From: Streptomyces sp. NRRL WC-3605
Lineage (GTDB): Bacteria; Actinomycetota; Actinomycetes; Streptomycetales; Streptomycetaceae
Reading direction: 5' to 3'
DNA length: 64,000 bases
NCBI RefSeq assembly: GCF_001509795.1
Contig: NZ_LLZN01000091.1
Coordinates: 248,001-312,000, forward strand
This document shows positions 17,287 to 26,779 of this stretch, one piece after another (positions within the stretch are counted from its first letter, which is position 1; every line of letters starts with the position of its first letter). The notes below the pieces were generated by a model. That model was not told the DNA's origin. It saw only the letters and a program-made list of their open reading frames with translations, and did not search any database. The position numbers were made by a program, and so were the translations under genes.

Positions 17287-17691
17287 GCAGTTCGGGCAGA
17301 CGCCCCGGTACGTGACCTCGACCTCGGAGACCGAGAAGCCGAAGCGCTCGGAGTCGGGAAGGTCGGCCATCGGGTTCCCCGTGGGGTGGACGTCCCGGAT
17401 CGTGCCGCACTGGGCGCACACCAAGTGGTGGTGCGGCTGGTGTGCGTTCGGGTCGTACCGCTTGGCGCGCTTGTCGGTGGAGACCTCGATCACCTCGCCG
17501 AGGGAGACCAGCTCACCCAGCGTGTTGTAGACGGTGGCGCGGGAGATCTCGGGCAGCTTCGCGACAGCTCGGGCGTGCACCTCGTCGGCCGTCAGATGGA
17601 CGTGCTCACCGGCGAGGACCTCGGCCACGACGCGCCGCTGAGCGGTCATGCGCCATCCGCGTCCACGCAGCCGTTCCAGAAGGTCACTCAT
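17275..17691 (-). CDS. catR: Fur-family peroxide-responsive repressor CatR
   Basis: The 138-residue protein has the Fur-family winged helix (MTAQRRVVAEVL, then EISRATVYNTL at about 50-60), the HHHLVCAQCGTI metal/redox region and a second CxxC (CPNC) near the C-terminus. CatR-type regulators repress catalase genes and release DNA on oxidation by peroxide. The length equals that recalled for S. coelicolor CatR. It is divergent from the catalase gene, and a palindrome lies in the catalase promoter between them. ATG 17691 follows AAGG at eight bases. Confidence 0.88.
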   Translation of the reverse strand: MSDLLERLRGRGWRMTAQRRVVAEVLAGEHVHLTADEVHARAVAKLPEISRATVYNTLGELVSLGEVIEVSTDKRAKRYDPNAHQPHHHLVCAQCGTIRDVHPTGNPMADLPDSERFGFSVSEVEVTYRGVCPNCSKA

Positions 17692-17751
17692 GGAGGACAC
17701 CTTAACAGCACCAGGACCAGGTTCTGAACAGATGTGACTTTGGAGCGTCAC

Positions 17752-17779
17752 TTGACTTAGACAATGTCCATTGTAGGAT
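17752..17779 (+). promoter_or_regulatory. catA promoter with embedded Fur-type operator
   Basis: A -35 TTGACT (17752-17757) and a -10 TAGGAT (17774-17779) are 16 bp apart. The spacer carries the palindrome ACAATG-TC-CATTGT (17761-17774), so a bound CatR would block the polymerase. The -10 matches the HrdB-type Streptomyces consensus. Confidence 0.7.
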
Positions 17780-17844
17780 CGGTGAGGACTTTGGCCAAGG
17801 GACAGGAATGGTCGGAGTCATACGGAACCACGCAGGAGGCGTAC

Positions 17845-19296
17845 GTGACCCAGGGACCGCTCACGACGGAGGCCGGAGCTCCGGTGGCCGACAACCAGAA
17901 CAGCGAGACCGCGGGGATCGGCGGCCCGGTGCTCGTCCAGGACCAGCTCCTGCTGGAGAAGCTGGCCCACTTCAACCGCGAGCGCATCCCGGAGCGGGTG
18001 GTGCACGCACGCGGCGCCGGCGCCTACGGCACGTTCACCGTGACCGCCGACGTCACGCGGTACACCCGGGCGAAGTTCCTGTCCGAGGTGGGCAAGGAGA
18101 CCGAGACCTTCCTGCGCTTCTCCACGGTCGCGGGCAACCTCGGCGCCCCCGACGCGGTACGTGACCCGCGCGGTTTCGCGGTGAAGTTCTACACCGAGGA
18201 GGGCAACTACGACCTCGTCGGCAACAACACCCCGGTGTTCTTCATCCGGGACGCGATCAAGTTCCCCGACTTCATCCACACCCAGAAGCGCGACCCGTAC
18301 ACCGGTTCGCAGGAGGCGGACAACGTCTTCGACTTCTGGGGCCTGTCGCCCGAGTCGACCCACCAGGTGACCTGGCTGTTCGGCGACCGCGGCATCCCGG
18401 CGTCCTACCGCCACATGGACGGCTTCGGCTCGCACACCTACCAGTGGACCAACGAGGCCGGCGAGGCCTTCTGGGTCAAGTACCACTTCAAGACGGACCA
18501 GGGCATCAAGAACCTGACCGCCGAGGAAGCCGAGATCCTCGCGGGCAAGGACCCCGACTCTCACCAGCGGGACCTGCGCGAGGCCATCGAGCGCGGCGAG
18601 TACCCGTCCTGGACCGTGTCCGTCCAGGTCATGCCGGTGGCCGAGGCGGCGACCTACCGCTTCAACCCGTTCGACCTGACCAAGGTCTGGCCGCACGCGG
18701 ACTACCCGCTGATCGAGTTCGGCAAGCTGGAGCTCAACCGCAACCCGGAGAACATCTTCGCCGAGGTCGAGCAGTCGATCTTCAGCCCTGCCCACTTCGT
18801 GCCGGGCATCGGTCCCTCCCCGGACAAGATGCTCCAGGGCCGTCTCTTCGCGTACGGCGACGCCCACCGCTACCGCGTCGGCATCAACGCCGACCACCTG
18901 CCGGTGAACCGCCCGCACGCCACCGAGGCGCGCACCCACTCCCGTGACGGCCATCTGTACGACGGCCGCCACAAGGGCGGGAAGAACTACGAGCCGAACA
19001 GCTTCGGCGGCCCGTTCCAGACGGACCGCCCGCTGTGGCAGCCCGTCGCCGTCTCCGGCGTCACCGGCGAGACGGTCACGCCGGTCCACGCCGAGGACAA
19101 CGACTTCGTGCAGGCGGGCAACCTCTACCGGCTGATGTCGGAGGACGAGAAGGAGCGCCTGGTGAAGAACCTGGCGAACGCCGTCTCCGGGGTCACGCGC
19201 GACGACATCGCCGAGCGCGCGATCAACAACTTCCGGCAGGCCGACGAGGACTTCGGCAAGCGGCTGGAGGCCGCCGTGCGGGAGCTGCGCGGCTGA
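17845..19296 (+). CDS. catA: Monofunctional heme catalase
   Basis: The 483-residue small-subunit clade catalase converts hydrogen peroxide to water and oxygen. Visible active-site elements are the distal His in VVHARGAG (residue 54), Asn in GNNTPVFF (about 127) and the heme-ligand Tyr in [14 protein letters not shown] (C-terminal third). The GTG start at 17845 is chosen because GGAGG lies six bases upstream and the N-terminus ([11 protein letters not shown]) fits known CatA; in-frame codons upstream overlap the promoter. It is controlled by the divergent CatR. Confidence 0.95.
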   Translation: MTQGPLTTEAGAPVADNQNSETAGIGGPVLVQDQLLLEKLAHFNRERIPERVVHARGAGAYGTFTVTADVTRYTRAKFLSEVGKETETFLRFSTVAGNLGAPDAVRDPRGFAVKFYTEEGNYDLVGNNTPVFFIRDAIKFPDFIHTQKRDPYTGSQEADNVFDFWGLSPESTHQVTWLFGDRGIPASYRHMDGFGSHTYQWTNEAGEAFWVKYHFKTDQGIKNLTAEEAEILAGKDPDSHQRDLREAIERGEYPSWTVSVQVMPVAEAATYRFNPFDLTKVWPHADYPLIEFGKLELNRNPENIFAEVEQSIFSPAHFVPGIGPSPDKMLQGRLFAYGDAHRYRVGINADHLPVNRPHATEARTHSRDGHLYDGRHKGGKNYEPNSFGGPFQTDRPLWQPVAVSGVTGETVTPVHAEDNDFVQAGNLYRLMSEDEKERLVKNLANAVSGVTRDDIAERAINNFRQADEDFGKRLEAAVRELRG

Positions 19297-19323
19297 CCAC
19301 CGGCACTGGACCGCCTGCCGGAC

Positions 19324-19360
19324 GGACGGGCCGGGTTCCCGCGGGGAGCCCGGCCCGTCC
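19324..19360. terminator. Bidirectional hairpin between catA and the CBS gene
   Basis: 16-base arms (GGACGGGCCGGGTTCC and its near-perfect complement, with one G-T wobble) lie between convergent genes. Confidence 0.7.
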
Positions 19361-19366
19361 GGTGTC

Positions 19367-19759
19367 TCAGGCCGGCACCTGCTGCCGGGCCGGGGCCCAG
19401 CAGCGGATGACGTCCCGGACCGAGACCACGCCCACGGGCTCGTCGCCCTCCAGCACGATCAGATGGCGGAAACCGCCGTGCGCCATGGCGCGGGCGGCCT
19501 CCTCCAGGGTCCAGGACGGCGTGGCGAAGACGACGTCGTCGGTGGTGTGGTCCTGGACCCGCTCGGCGTCCGGACTCTCCCCGAGACCGACGGAGTTGAG
19601 GATGTCGCGTTCGGTCAGGATGCCGATACCGCCCGCGTCGGGATCATGGACGACGGCCGCGCCCACCCGGCGGGTGGACATCAACGCGGCTGCCTGACGA
19701 AGGGTGTGGGTGGGGCCGATGGTGAGGACCACGGTGCTCATGGCGTCTCGTACGAGCAT
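19367..19759 (-). CDS. CBS-domain pair protein
   Basis: This 130-residue protein consists almost wholly of two CBS motifs. The first contains LRQAAALMSTRRVGAAVV and GILTERDIL, the second LEEAARAMAHGGFRHLIV and GVVSVRDVI. CBS pairs bind adenosyl ligands such as AMP or ATP and act as sensors. There is no fused effector domain, so the target is unknown. GGAGG stands six to nine bases before ATG 19759. Confidence 0.88.
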   Translation of the reverse strand: MLVRDAMSTVVLTIGPTHTLRQAAALMSTRRVGAAVVHDPDAGGIGILTERDILNSVGLGESPDAERVQDHTTDDVVFATPSWTLEEAARAMAHGGFRHLIVLEGDEPVGVVSVRDVIRCWAPARQQVPA

Positions 19760-19894
19760 GGATGGAGCCACCTCCTGAAGTGCCCCCGCACCGCCGCTCC
19801 TGCCCGGCGCCGGACGCGCCAGTCGGCAATGCACAAGTTCACAAGTGGGGGATCCCCAGAGTGACAGGCAAAGGGGAGGTCAACAAGAGGGCGG

Positions 19895-20695
19895 TCAGTA
19901 GCGGCCGTTGAGGTAGCTCAGGAGTTCGTCGTGCAGCAGTCCGTTCGAGGCCGCGGCGTTGCCGCTGTGCGGGCCGGGACGGCCGTCGAGCCCGGTGAAC
20001 GTGCCGCCCGCCTCCGTCACGACGATGGCGGTGGCGGCCATGTCCCAGAGGGACAGCTCGGGTTCGGCGCACAGGTCCACCGCACCCTCGGCGACCATCA
20101 TGTACGGCCAGAAGTCGCCGTACGCGCGCGTGCGCCACACCTCGCGGGTCAGGTCCAGGAAGCCGTCGAGACGCCCCTGCTCCTCCCAGCCGCTGAGCGA
20201 GGAGTACGCGAACGACGCGTCCGCCAGCTTCGAGACGCGCGAGACGTGCAGCCGGGTCGCGGCGGAGAGGCTGCGCCCGCTGAACGCCCCGTACCCCTGG
20301 GCGGCCCACCAGCGCCGCCCGAGCGCGGGCGCGGACACGACCCCGACGACCGGCTGGAAGCCGCCCTCGCCCGCCTCCATCAGCGAGATGAGCGTGGCCC
20401 ACACGGGGACGCCCCGGATGTAGTTCTTGGTGCCGTCGATCGGGTCGATCACCCAGCGGCGGGGGCCGGTGCCCTCGACGCCGTACTCCTCGCCGTGGAT
20501 CGCGTCTCTCGGGCGGGCCCGCTGCAGCTGCCCCCGGATCAGCTCCTCGGCCGCCCGGTCGGCCTCGCTCACCGGCGTCATGTCCGGCTTGGTCTCGACC
20601 TTGAGGTCGAGCGCCTTGAAGCGGGCCATGGTGGCGGCGTCGGCGGCGTCCGCGAGGACGTGGGCGAGGCGGAGATCGTCGAGGTAGTCCGGCAT
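19895..20695 (-). CDS. hisN: Histidinol-phosphatase (inositol monophosphatase fold)
   Basis: The 266-residue protein has the IMPase metal-site motifs GEEYG (about 68-72), [12 protein letters not shown] (about 80-91) and the C-terminal [17 protein letters not shown]. Actinobacterial HisN of this fold removes phosphate from L-histidinol phosphate in histidine synthesis. No other his gene is adjacent. ATG 20695 starts the protein at MPDYLDDL as in the family. An IMPase acting on other sugar phosphates is the alternative. Confidence 0.85.
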   Translation of the reverse strand: MPDYLDDLRLAHVLADAADAATMARFKALDLKVETKPDMTPVSEADRAAEELIRGQLQRARPRDAIHGEEYGVEGTGPRRWVIDPIDGTKNYIRGVPVWATLISLMEAGEGGFQPVVGVVSAPALGRRWWAAQGYGAFSGRSLSAATRLHVSRVSKLADASFAYSSLSGWEEQGRLDGFLDLTREVWRTRAYGDFWPYMMVAEGAVDLCAEPELSLWDMAATAIVVTEAGGTFTGLDGRPGPHSGNAAASNGLLHDELLSYLNGRY

Positions 20696-20890
20696 GGAAC
20701 GAACCGTATCTGTCGTGATCGGGGTGGGGCCACCACACCCCCGCGCGCATCCCGTCGCTCGCGCGACCGGCGCCCGGTCCCGGCTCCGAACACCCGGCCG
20801 AAGGGCACCCCGTACGCCTTCGCGAACCCTTGACAGTGCCCCCGCACCCGTCAAATCTGGGCGCTAAGCCGCTCGCCCCAGGAGGCGATG

Positions 20891-21502
20891 ATGCCTGCAG
20901 CGCGGGATTCACTGCTCGACGCCGCCCACTCGGCGCTGGCGCGCCGGCCGTGGTCAGCCGTGCGGATGGTCGACGTGGCCGCGACGGCCGGGGTGTCCCG
21001 GCAGACGCTCTACAACGAGTTCGGCAGCAAGGAAGGGCTCGCCCGCGCGCTGGTCCGCAGGGAGGCCGACACCTATCTTGCGGGCGTCGAACGCGCCCTC
21101 GCCACCCCCGGCGACGTCCGGGGCCGCCTGACCGCCACCGCCGAGTGGACCGCGCGCCTCGCCCGCGACAACGCCCTGGTCCGCTCCCTGCTCACCGGTT
21201 GCTGGAGCGAGCGGCTGCCGTCGCCGACGCTGTCCGCCGTGCCGTCCTCCTCGGCCGTGCCCGCCCAGCGCAGGGCCGACGGGCCGCTGCCCGCGCCGGG
21301 CGACTTCGTGGTCATGGTGCGCGACCGGGCCGTCTCGGTGCTCGCCGCGTCCGGGGCCGCCCCGCCGGACCGGGTCGGCCTCGCGCACTGCTGTGAACTC
21401 GCCCTGCGGCTCGCCCTGTCCTGTGTCGCCGCCCCGCCGCCCGGCGAGGACGGTGTCGCCGATCTCGTACGGGAGGCGTTGGACCGTCAGTTGACGGACT
21501 GA
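20891..21502 (+). CDS. TetR/AcrR family transcriptional regulator
   Basis: The protein is about 203 residues. Its N-terminal helix-turn-helix is clear (MVDVAATAGVSRQTLYNEFGSKEGLARALV, about residues 26-55, given as a pattern). The C-terminal ligand domain has no recognisable specificity. AGGAGG precedes two consecutive ATG codons at 20888 and 20891; the second has the better spacing. It is divergent from hisN by 195 bp and convergent with the SMR exporter across a palindromic element. Confidence 0.82.
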   Translation: MPAARDSLLDAAHSALARRPWSAVRMVDVAATAGVSRQTLYNEFGSKEGLARALVRREADTYLAGVERALATPGDVRGRLTATAEWTARLARDNALVRSLLTGCWSERLPSPTLSAVPSSSAVPAQRRADGPLPAPGDFVVMVRDRAVSVLAASGAAPPDRVGLAHCCELALRLALSCVAAPPPGEDGVADLVREALDRQLTD

Positions 21503-21510
21503 GCGCGGCC

Positions 21511-21569
21511 CTAGGGGGTGTCTTGTCGATCAGGCCGGGTTCCCGCCCGATCGACAAGGCACCCCCTAG
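21511..21569. repeat. Long inverted repeat with CTAG ends (terminator or small mobile repeat)
   Basis: Arms 21511-21531 and 21549-21569 are 21 bp long with a single G-T wobble, and both outer ends read CTAG. The 17-base loop holds a small CGGG-TT-CCCG hairpin. The right arm supplies the TAG stop of the SMR gene. It works as a bidirectional terminator by position; CTAG termini and length also fit a miniature repeat element. Confidence 0.7.
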
Positions 21570-21889
21570 TGGGCCGAACCGGACAGCTGGAGGCCGACCA
21601 CTCCCAGGATGACCAGGGAGATCGACACGATCTTCAGCGTCGAGACGATGTCGCCGAGGAAGACCATCCCGTAGATCGCGGTGCCCGCCGCCCCGATGCC
21701 CGTCCACACCGCGTACGCGGGACCCACGTCCAGCTTCCGCAGGGACATCGTCAGCAGGCCGAAGCTGCCCAGCGCGAAGATGCAGAAGGCGACGGTCGGC
21801 CACAGCCGCGAGAAGCCGTGCGACAGTTTGAGGCAGACGGCGAATCCGGTTTCGAGCAGCCCCGCCACGATGACCAGCAGCCACGCCAT
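21566..21889 (-). CDS. SMR-family exporter, Gdx/SugE-like
   Basis: This 107-residue protein with four membrane helices has the essential Glu of helix 1 at residue 13 (AGLLETG). KLSHGFSRLWP and AYAVWTGIGAAG are closer to the Gdx/SugE (guanidinium exporter) branch than to EmrE. SMR proteins work as dimers exchanging cation for protons. GGAGG stands seven bases before ATG 21889. I looked for a guanidine riboswitch in the 129-bp leader and could not recognise one. The stop codon lies within the palindromic element. Confidence 0.85.
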   Translation of the reverse strand: MAWLLVIVAGLLETGFAVCLKLSHGFSRLWPTVAFCIFALGSFGLLTMSLRKLDVGPAYAVWTGIGAAGTAIYGMVFLGDIVSTLKIVSISLVILGVVGLQLSGSAH

Positions 21890-22018
21890 GTGCTGTCCTC
21901 CCGTACGCCGTGTTTCGGTGACCGCTTCGTCAGAATCGTCAGCCTTTGGCCAGGCTTGCAGCTCGCTCGGTGCGATTATGCCCTTACCAGACTCGTGCGG
22001 GGACAAACAACGCGGAGG

Positions 22019-23029
22019 TCAGTCGCCCTCCGTGCGCTCCCGCGTCGCCAGCAGCCGCCGCAGGGAGTAGAGCCGCGCGGGATCGGCGTGCCCCTCCGCC
22101 ACCCACGCGTCCAGCGCGCAGTCGGGCTCGTCGTGACTGCACGCGCGGGGACAGCCCTCGGTGCCCGGCTCCAGATCGGGGAACGCGTGGATCACGCGGG
22201 AGGGGTCGATGTGGGCGAGGCCGAACGACCGGACGCCCGGGGTGTCCACCACCCAGCCGTCCGCGCCGCCCAGCGGCAGCGCGAGCGCCGACGTCGTGGT
22301 GTGCCGGCCGCGCCCGGTCACCGCGTTGACGTGCCCGGTCGACCGCCGGCGGTCCTCCGGCACCAGCGCGTTCACCAGCGTCGTCTTGCCGACGCCGGAG
22401 TGGCCCACGAACGCCGTGACCCTGCCGTCCAGATGCTCGCGCACCCGGTCCGCCGCCGCCCCGTCGGTCAGCTCCTCGCGGTTGGTGACGACGTACGGGA
22501 TGTCCAACGCGCCGTACAGCTCCAGCAGTTCGTCCGGCGACGCGAGATCGGACTTCGTCAGCACCAGCAGCGGCTCCAGACCGCCGTCGAACGCCGCCAC
22601 CAGGCAGCGGTCGATCAGCCTGGGACGCGGCTCGGGGTCGGCGAGGGCGGTGACGATCGCGAGCTGGTCGGCGTTGGCCACCACGACCCGCTCGAACGGA
22701 TCGTCGTCGTCGGCGGTACGGCGCAGCACCGAGGTGCGCTCCTCGATGCGCACGATCCGCGCGAGGGTGTCCTTCTTGCCGGAGAGATCGCCGACGAGGG
22801 CCACCCGGTCACCGACCACCGCGGCCTTGCGGCCCAGTTCGCGTGCCTTCATCGCCAGGACGACCCGGTCCTCCACGAGGCAGGTCAGCCGGCCCCGGTC
22901 GACGGTGAGGACCATGCCCTCGGCGGCGTCCTCGTGCTTGGGCCGGATGTTGGTGCGGGGCCTGGTGTTCCGACGGCCGGGGCGCGTGCGGATGTCGTCC
23001 TCGTCGGTGTGCTTGCCGTAGCGGCGCAT
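22019..23029 (-). CDS. rsgA: Ribosome small subunit-dependent GTPase RsgA
   Basis: The 336-residue circularly permuted GTPase has the G4 motif TKSD before the P-loop GHSGVGKTTL and then G3 DTPGVR. An N-terminal OB-like region and a C-terminal zinc knuckle (CPRAC, CSHDEPDC) follow the family order. RsgA checks late 30S subunit maturation and is released by GTP hydrolysis. ATG 23029 gives the usual start MRRYGKHTDED. It follows aroA by 17 bp on the same strand and is probably co-transcribed. Confidence 0.93.
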   Translation of the reverse strand: MRRYGKHTDEDDIRTRPGRRNTRPRTNIRPKHEDAAEGMVLTVDRGRLTCLVEDRVVLAMKARELGRKAAVVGDRVALVGDLSGKKDTLARIVRIEERTSVLRRTADDDDPFERVVVANADQLAIVTALADPEPRPRLIDRCLVAAFDGGLEPLLVLTKSDLASPDELLELYGALDIPYVVTNREELTDGAAADRVREHLDGRVTAFVGHSGVGKTTLVNALVPEDRRRSTGHVNAVTGRGRHTTTSALALPLGGADGWVVDTPGVRSFGLAHIDPSRVIHAFPDLEPGTEGCPRACSHDEPDCALDAWVAEGHADPARLYSLRRLLATRERTEGD

Positions 23030-23046
23030 CGCTGTGTCCCCGAGCC

Positions 23047-24363
23047 CTACGCCCCGAGCATCCCGGTCCACAGATCGGGGAAGTCCGGCAGGGTCTTCGC
23101 CGTCGTCGCCACGTTCTCGATGCGTACGCCCTCGACCGCGAGGCCGATGACCGCGCCGGCCGTCGCCATGCGGTGGTCCTCGTAGGTGTGGAAGACGCCG
23201 CCGTGCAGCGGACGCGGGCGGATGTGCAGGCCGTCGGCGGTCTCGGTGACGTCGCCGCCGAGTTCGTTGATCTCCTTGGTGAGCGCGGCCAGCCGGTCCG
23301 TCTCGTGCAGCCGCAGATGCGCCACCCCGCGCAGGGTGGAGGGGGAGTCCGCGAGGGCCGCGACCGCCGCGATGCCCGGGGTGAGCTCGCCGACCTCGCC
23401 GAGGTCCACGTCGATGCCGTGGATCGCGCCCGAACCGGTGAACACCAGCCCGTACTCGGTGAGTTCGCAGGAGCCGCCCATCTCGGTGAAGATCTCCCGC
23501 AGCCGGTCGCCGGGCTGCGTGGTGCGGGCCGGCCAGTCCGGGATCAGGATCTTGCCGCCGGTCACCAGCGCCGCCGCGAGGAACGGCTGGGCGTTGGACA
23601 GGTCCGGCTCGACGGTCAGATCGCGGCCGAGCAGCGCGCCCGGCGTGACCCGCCACACGTTCGGCTCGCCGCCCGACTCCGGGGTGTCCACCTGGGCACC
23701 GACCGCGCGCAGCATGTCGACGGTCATCCGGATGTGCGGCATCGACGGCAGCGTGGAACCGGTGTGCCGGACCTCGACGCCCTGGTTGAACCGCGGACCC
23801 GACAGCAGCAGCGCCGACACGAACTGGGACGACGACGAGGCGTCGATCTCCACCACGCCGCCCTCAAGCGCACCCCCGCCGTGCACCGTCAGCGGCAGCG
23901 CGCCCCGGCCGTCGTCGTCGATCCGGGCGCCGAGGACGCGCAGCGCGTCGATCACCCCGTGCAGCGGACGCTCGTACGACCGTGCGTCGCCGTCGAAGCG
24001 GACCGGGCCGTCGGCCAGCGCGGCCACCGGGGGCAGGAAGCGCATCACCGTGCCGGCGTTGCCCACGTCGACCGTGGCCGGGCCGCGCAGCCCCGCCGGC
24101 AGCACCCGCCACGCCTCGCCGGTGCCCTCGGGACCCACGCCCTCCTCGATGCCGACGCCCATCGTGCGCAGCGCGCCGGCCATCAGCAGGGTGTCGCGGG
24201 AGCGCAGCGGACGGCGCAGCCAGCCCGGCTCGCTGGCCAGGGCGGCGAGGACGAGGGCGCGGTTGGTGACCGACTTGGACCCCGGCACGTGGACCGTCGC
24301 GTCGACGGCTCCGCTCGCGTGCGGGGCGGGCCAGAGGGCGGTGGATGCGTCGTTCGGGGCCAT
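23047..24363 (-). CDS. aroA: 3-phosphoshikimate 1-carboxyvinyltransferase (EPSP synthase)
   Basis: The 438-residue enzyme of the shikimate pathway joins shikimate 3-phosphate with phosphoenolpyruvate. Visible signatures are [17 protein letters not shown] near residue 28, [12 protein letters not shown] (about 100), [13 protein letters not shown] (about 175-187), and [13 protein letters not shown] with DHRMATAGA in the C-terminal third. The length is normal. ATG 24363 is the natural start. rsgA lies directly downstream. Confidence 0.95.
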   Translation of the reverse strand: MAPNDASTALWPAPHASGAVDATVHVPGSKSVTNRALVLAALASEPGWLRRPLRSRDTLLMAGALRTMGVGIEEGVGPEGTGEAWRVLPAGLRGPATVDVGNAGTVMRFLPPVAALADGPVRFDGDARSYERPLHGVIDALRVLGARIDDDGRGALPLTVHGGGALEGGVVEIDASSSSQFVSALLLSGPRFNQGVEVRHTGSTLPSMPHIRMTVDMLRAVGAQVDTPESGGEPNVWRVTPGALLGRDLTVEPDLSNAQPFLAAALVTGGKILIPDWPARTTQPGDRLREIFTEMGGSCELTEYGLVFTGSGAIHGIDVDLGEVGELTPGIAAVAALADSPSTLRGVAHLRLHETDRLAALTKEINELGGDVTETADGLHIRPRPLHGGVFHTYEDHRMATAGAVIGLAVEGVRIENVATTAKTLPDFPDLWTGMLGA

Positions 24364-24458
24364 GGCCCCACTTTATAAGCAGGCGGTCCCGCCGGTGCCG
24401 CGCCGTGGGCCCGGTCATGCCGCGCGGCACCGCCCCGTGACCTGGGCGCCTCAGGGGC

Positions 24459-25190
24459 TCACAGGTCCAGCAGCCACCGGCCCCCGCCGAGGAGCGCGCA
24501 CAGCGACACCGCGTGGAACAGGAACAGCCACAGCCCCGCCGGTACATGGGTGAGCCGCGACAGCTGGTCCGCGTCCGAGTCGCCGGCCCCGCCGTGCGAG
24601 CGCTTCGCCTGCAGCTCGAAGGCCGGCCGGACACCACCCACCAGGAGGAACCACACCACCGCGTACGCGAACGCCGCCTGCACCTGCGGTCCCGTGAGCC
24701 ACGAGACGACCACGAAGGTGCCGCCCGTGAGGAACACCGTGAGCGCCCCGTAGGCGTTGCGGATCATCACCAGCATCGCCAGCAGCAGCAGCGTCGCCAG
24801 CCACAGCAACAGCGTGATGCGCCCGGCCGACAGCAGCGCGGCCCCGCCGAGCCCCAGCAGCGGCGGGGCCGTGTAGCCCGCGGCCGCCGTGAGGATCATC
24901 CCGAGGCCGTACGGCTTGCCGCGGCTGACGGTCAGGCCGCTGGTGTCGGAGTGCAGCCGTATCCCGGTCAGCGTCCGGCCGGTCAGCAGGGCGACCAGTC
25001 CGTGCCCGCCCTCGTGGGCGATGGTGATGGCGTTGCGCGACAGCCGCCACAGTCCGGGCGGGACGACCACGGCGAGCGCCGCCACCAGGGTGGCGATCAC
25101 CACCCACAGGTCCGGGTCGGTCTGGGTACCGGAGACCTCGCCCCACAGGGAGGCGAGCGAGGCGGATGCGGTGCGGTCCATGTGAGGCAT
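24459..25190 (-). CDS. M50-type membrane metallopeptidase (site-2-protease-like)
   Basis: The 243-residue polytopic membrane protein has the zinc motif HEGGH at residues 59-63, in a helix continuing GLVALLTGRTLTGI, and about five or six hydrophobic helices in all. It belongs to the M50B-like group of actinobacteria; the substrate is unknown, and no anti-sigma partner is next to it. ATG 25190 is supported by GAGGGAG; ATG 25181 is the alternative. It is divergent from the SRAP gene with only 41 bp between starts. Confidence 0.82.
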   Translation of the reverse strand: MPHMDRTASASLASLWGEVSGTQTDPDLWVVIATLVAALAVVVPPGLWRLSRNAITIAHEGGHGLVALLTGRTLTGIRLHSDTSGLTVSRGKPYGLGMILTAAAGYTAPPLLGLGGAALLSAGRITLLLWLATLLLLAMLVMIRNAYGALTVFLTGGTFVVVSWLTGPQVQAAFAYAVVWFLLVGGVRPAFELQAKRSHGGAGDSDADQLSRLTHVPAGLWLFLFHAVSLCALLGGGRWLLDL

Positions 25191-25231
25191 CGGCTCCCTC
25201 GGGGTGGATGGAATCTGGCAGTGTGGCACGT

Positions 25232-26047
25232 ATGTGCGGACGGTATGCAGCCAGTCGTGGGCCCGAGGATCTCGCGGCGATCTTCGAGATCGAGAAGTGG
25301 GAGCCCGAGGAGACCCTGGAGCCGGACTACAACGTGGCCCCGACGAAGGAGGTCCACGTCGTCCTCGACCGCCCCCTGAAAGACGCGGCCGACCAGCGTC
25401 CGGTTCGGCAGCTGCGCACGCTGAAGTGGGGACTGGTCCCGAGCTGGTCCAAGACGCCCGAGACCGCCTTCAAGATGATCAACGCCCGTGCGGAGACCGT
25501 GCACGAGAAGCCGTCCTACCGGCGGGCCTTCACCTCCCGGCGCTGCATCATCCCCGCCGACGGCTACTACGAGTGGGTCACCGGCCGCCAGGAGCTGGAC
25601 CTGGAGCAGGAGGGGAAGCGCAAACGGCCGCGCAAGCAGCCCTACTTCGTGCTCCCCGCCGACGGCTCCGTCTTCGCGATGGCCGGGCTCTACGAGTTCT
25701 GGCGCGACCGGACCCTGCCGGACGACCACCCGCGGGCCTGGTGGGTGACCTGCTCGGTGATCACGACCGAGGCGGAGACGGCCCCGCTGGCCGTCGCGCC
25801 CGGGGAGGGCCCGCGCTCCCTCGCCGACATCCACCCCCGGATGCCGCTGATGCTCACCCCCGACCGCTGGGACGCCTGGCTGGACCCCGCCCGCCAGGAC
25901 CCGGAGGAGCTGCGGCCCCTGCTCGCACCGCCGCCGTCCGGCCAGATGCGCGCCTACCCCGTCTCCACCCTCGTCAGCAACGTCCGCAACAACGGCCCGG
26001 AGCTGCTGAAGGAGCTCGACGGCCCCGAAGAGGGCACACTCTTCTGA
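25232..26047 (+). CDS. SRAP (HMCES/YedK) abasic-site processing protein
   Basis: This 271-residue SRAP protein begins MCGRYA. Cys2 becomes the N-terminal nucleophile after Met removal and crosslinks to abasic sites in single-stranded DNA. Other active-site elements are FKMINARAETV, ADGYYEW (Glu) and HPRMP (His). The role is protection and repair of abasic sites, linked to the SOS response in other bacteria. It is followed with one base between by the hydrolase gene, so the two are an operon. Confidence 0.92.
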   Translation: MCGRYAASRGPEDLAAIFEIEKWEPEETLEPDYNVAPTKEVHVVLDRPLKDAADQRPVRQLRTLKWGLVPSWSKTPETAFKMINARAETVHEKPSYRRAFTSRRCIIPADGYYEWVTGRQELDLEQEGKRKRPRKQPYFVLPADGSVFAMAGLYEFWRDRTLPDDHPRAWWVTCSVITTEAETAPLAVAPGEGPRSLADIHPRMPLMLTPDRWDAWLDPARQDPEELRPLLAPPPSGQMRAYPVSTLVSNVRNNGPELLKELDGPEEGTLF

Positions 26048-26048
26048 C

Positions 26049-26687
26049 GTGACGACCGAGATCATCGAGACCATCGCCACGGACGCGGGGGACGCTCGCG
26101 TCACCTGGCACCCGGCACCCCGGCCCCGGCTCGTGCTGGCCGTGAGCCACGGCGCCGGCGGCGGCATCGGGGCCCGGGACCTCGTGGCGCTCGCCCGGGC
26201 CCTTCCGGAGCACGGCGTGAGCGTCGCCCTCGTCGAGCAGCCCTGGAGGGTGGCCGGCAAGAAGCTGGCGCCCGCGCCGAAGACCCTGGACACCGGCTGG
26301 CGGGGGCTGTGGCCCGCGCTCGCCGCGCCGGGGCTGCCCGTGATCGCGGGCGGGCGCAGCGCCGGAGCCCGCGTGGCCTGCCGCACGGCCGGTGAACTCG
26401 GGGCGCACGCCGTGCTGGCGCTCAGCTTCCCGCTGCACCCGCCGGGCAGGCCGGAGAAGTCGCGGGCCGGTGAACTGCTCGGCGCCGGGGTGCCCACCCT
26501 CGTCGTCCAGGGCGGCAACGACCCCTTCGGCAAGCCCGAGGAGTTCCCCGACGGCCCGTACGAACTCGTCGAGGTGCCCCACGCCGACCACGGGTTCGCC
26601 GTGCCCAAGCGGGCGCCCCTCGGACAGGACGAGGCCGTGGCCCTCGTCACGGACGCCGTAGTGAGGTGGGCCGGGTCACTGGGGTAA
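26049..26687 (+). CDS. Alpha/beta hydrolase (KANL3/Tex30-like)
   Basis: The 212-residue protein has an alpha/beta hydrolase core: VSHGAGGG (oxyanion region, about 33-40), the nucleophile elbow GGRSAGAR (Ser at about 101), an Asp in GGNDPFGKPEEF and a His in PHADHGF. The domain matches the KANL3/Tex30-like hydrolase family, with unknown substrate. The GTG start is one base after the SRAP stop, giving translational coupling, so a DNA-repair link is possible but is only an inference from position. Confidence 0.8.
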   Translation: MTTEIIETIATDAGDARVTWHPAPRPRLVLAVSHGAGGGIGARDLVALARALPEHGVSVALVEQPWRVAGKKLAPAPKTLDTGWRGLWPALAAPGLPVIAGGRSAGARVACRTAGELGAHAVLALSFPLHPPGRPEKSRAGELLGAGVPTLVVQGGNDPFGKPEEFPDGPYELVEVPHADHGFAVPKRAPLGQDEAVALVTDAVVRWAGSLG

Positions 26688-26694
26688 AGGTTCG

Positions 26695-26720
26695 GGAATG
26701 ATGCGGGCCCGGCCTCTGTT
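26695..26720 (+). promoter_or_regulatory. SigR-dependent promoter of sigR (p2)
   Basis: GGAAT (26695-26699), 18 bases, then GTT (26718-26720), an exact match to the SigR consensus. Position and sequence fit the autoregulated, thiol-stress-induced sigR p2 promoter known from S. coelicolor. Confidence 0.85.
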
Positions 26721-26779
26721 GTGGCGGACATGCGGTGCTGAGCACCGGCACCGACGTCGTAGGAGAGGAAGTCCACCGC

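Noticed and set aside
21890..22018. Guanidine riboswitch before the Gdx-like exporter
   Set aside because: I could not match the leader to the ykkC or mini-ykkC consensus by eye; a covariance-model search would decide.
21518..23185. Long plus-strand frame opposite the SMR and rsgA genes
   Set aside because: Composition is typical of an antisense shadow, and it spans two recognised genes.
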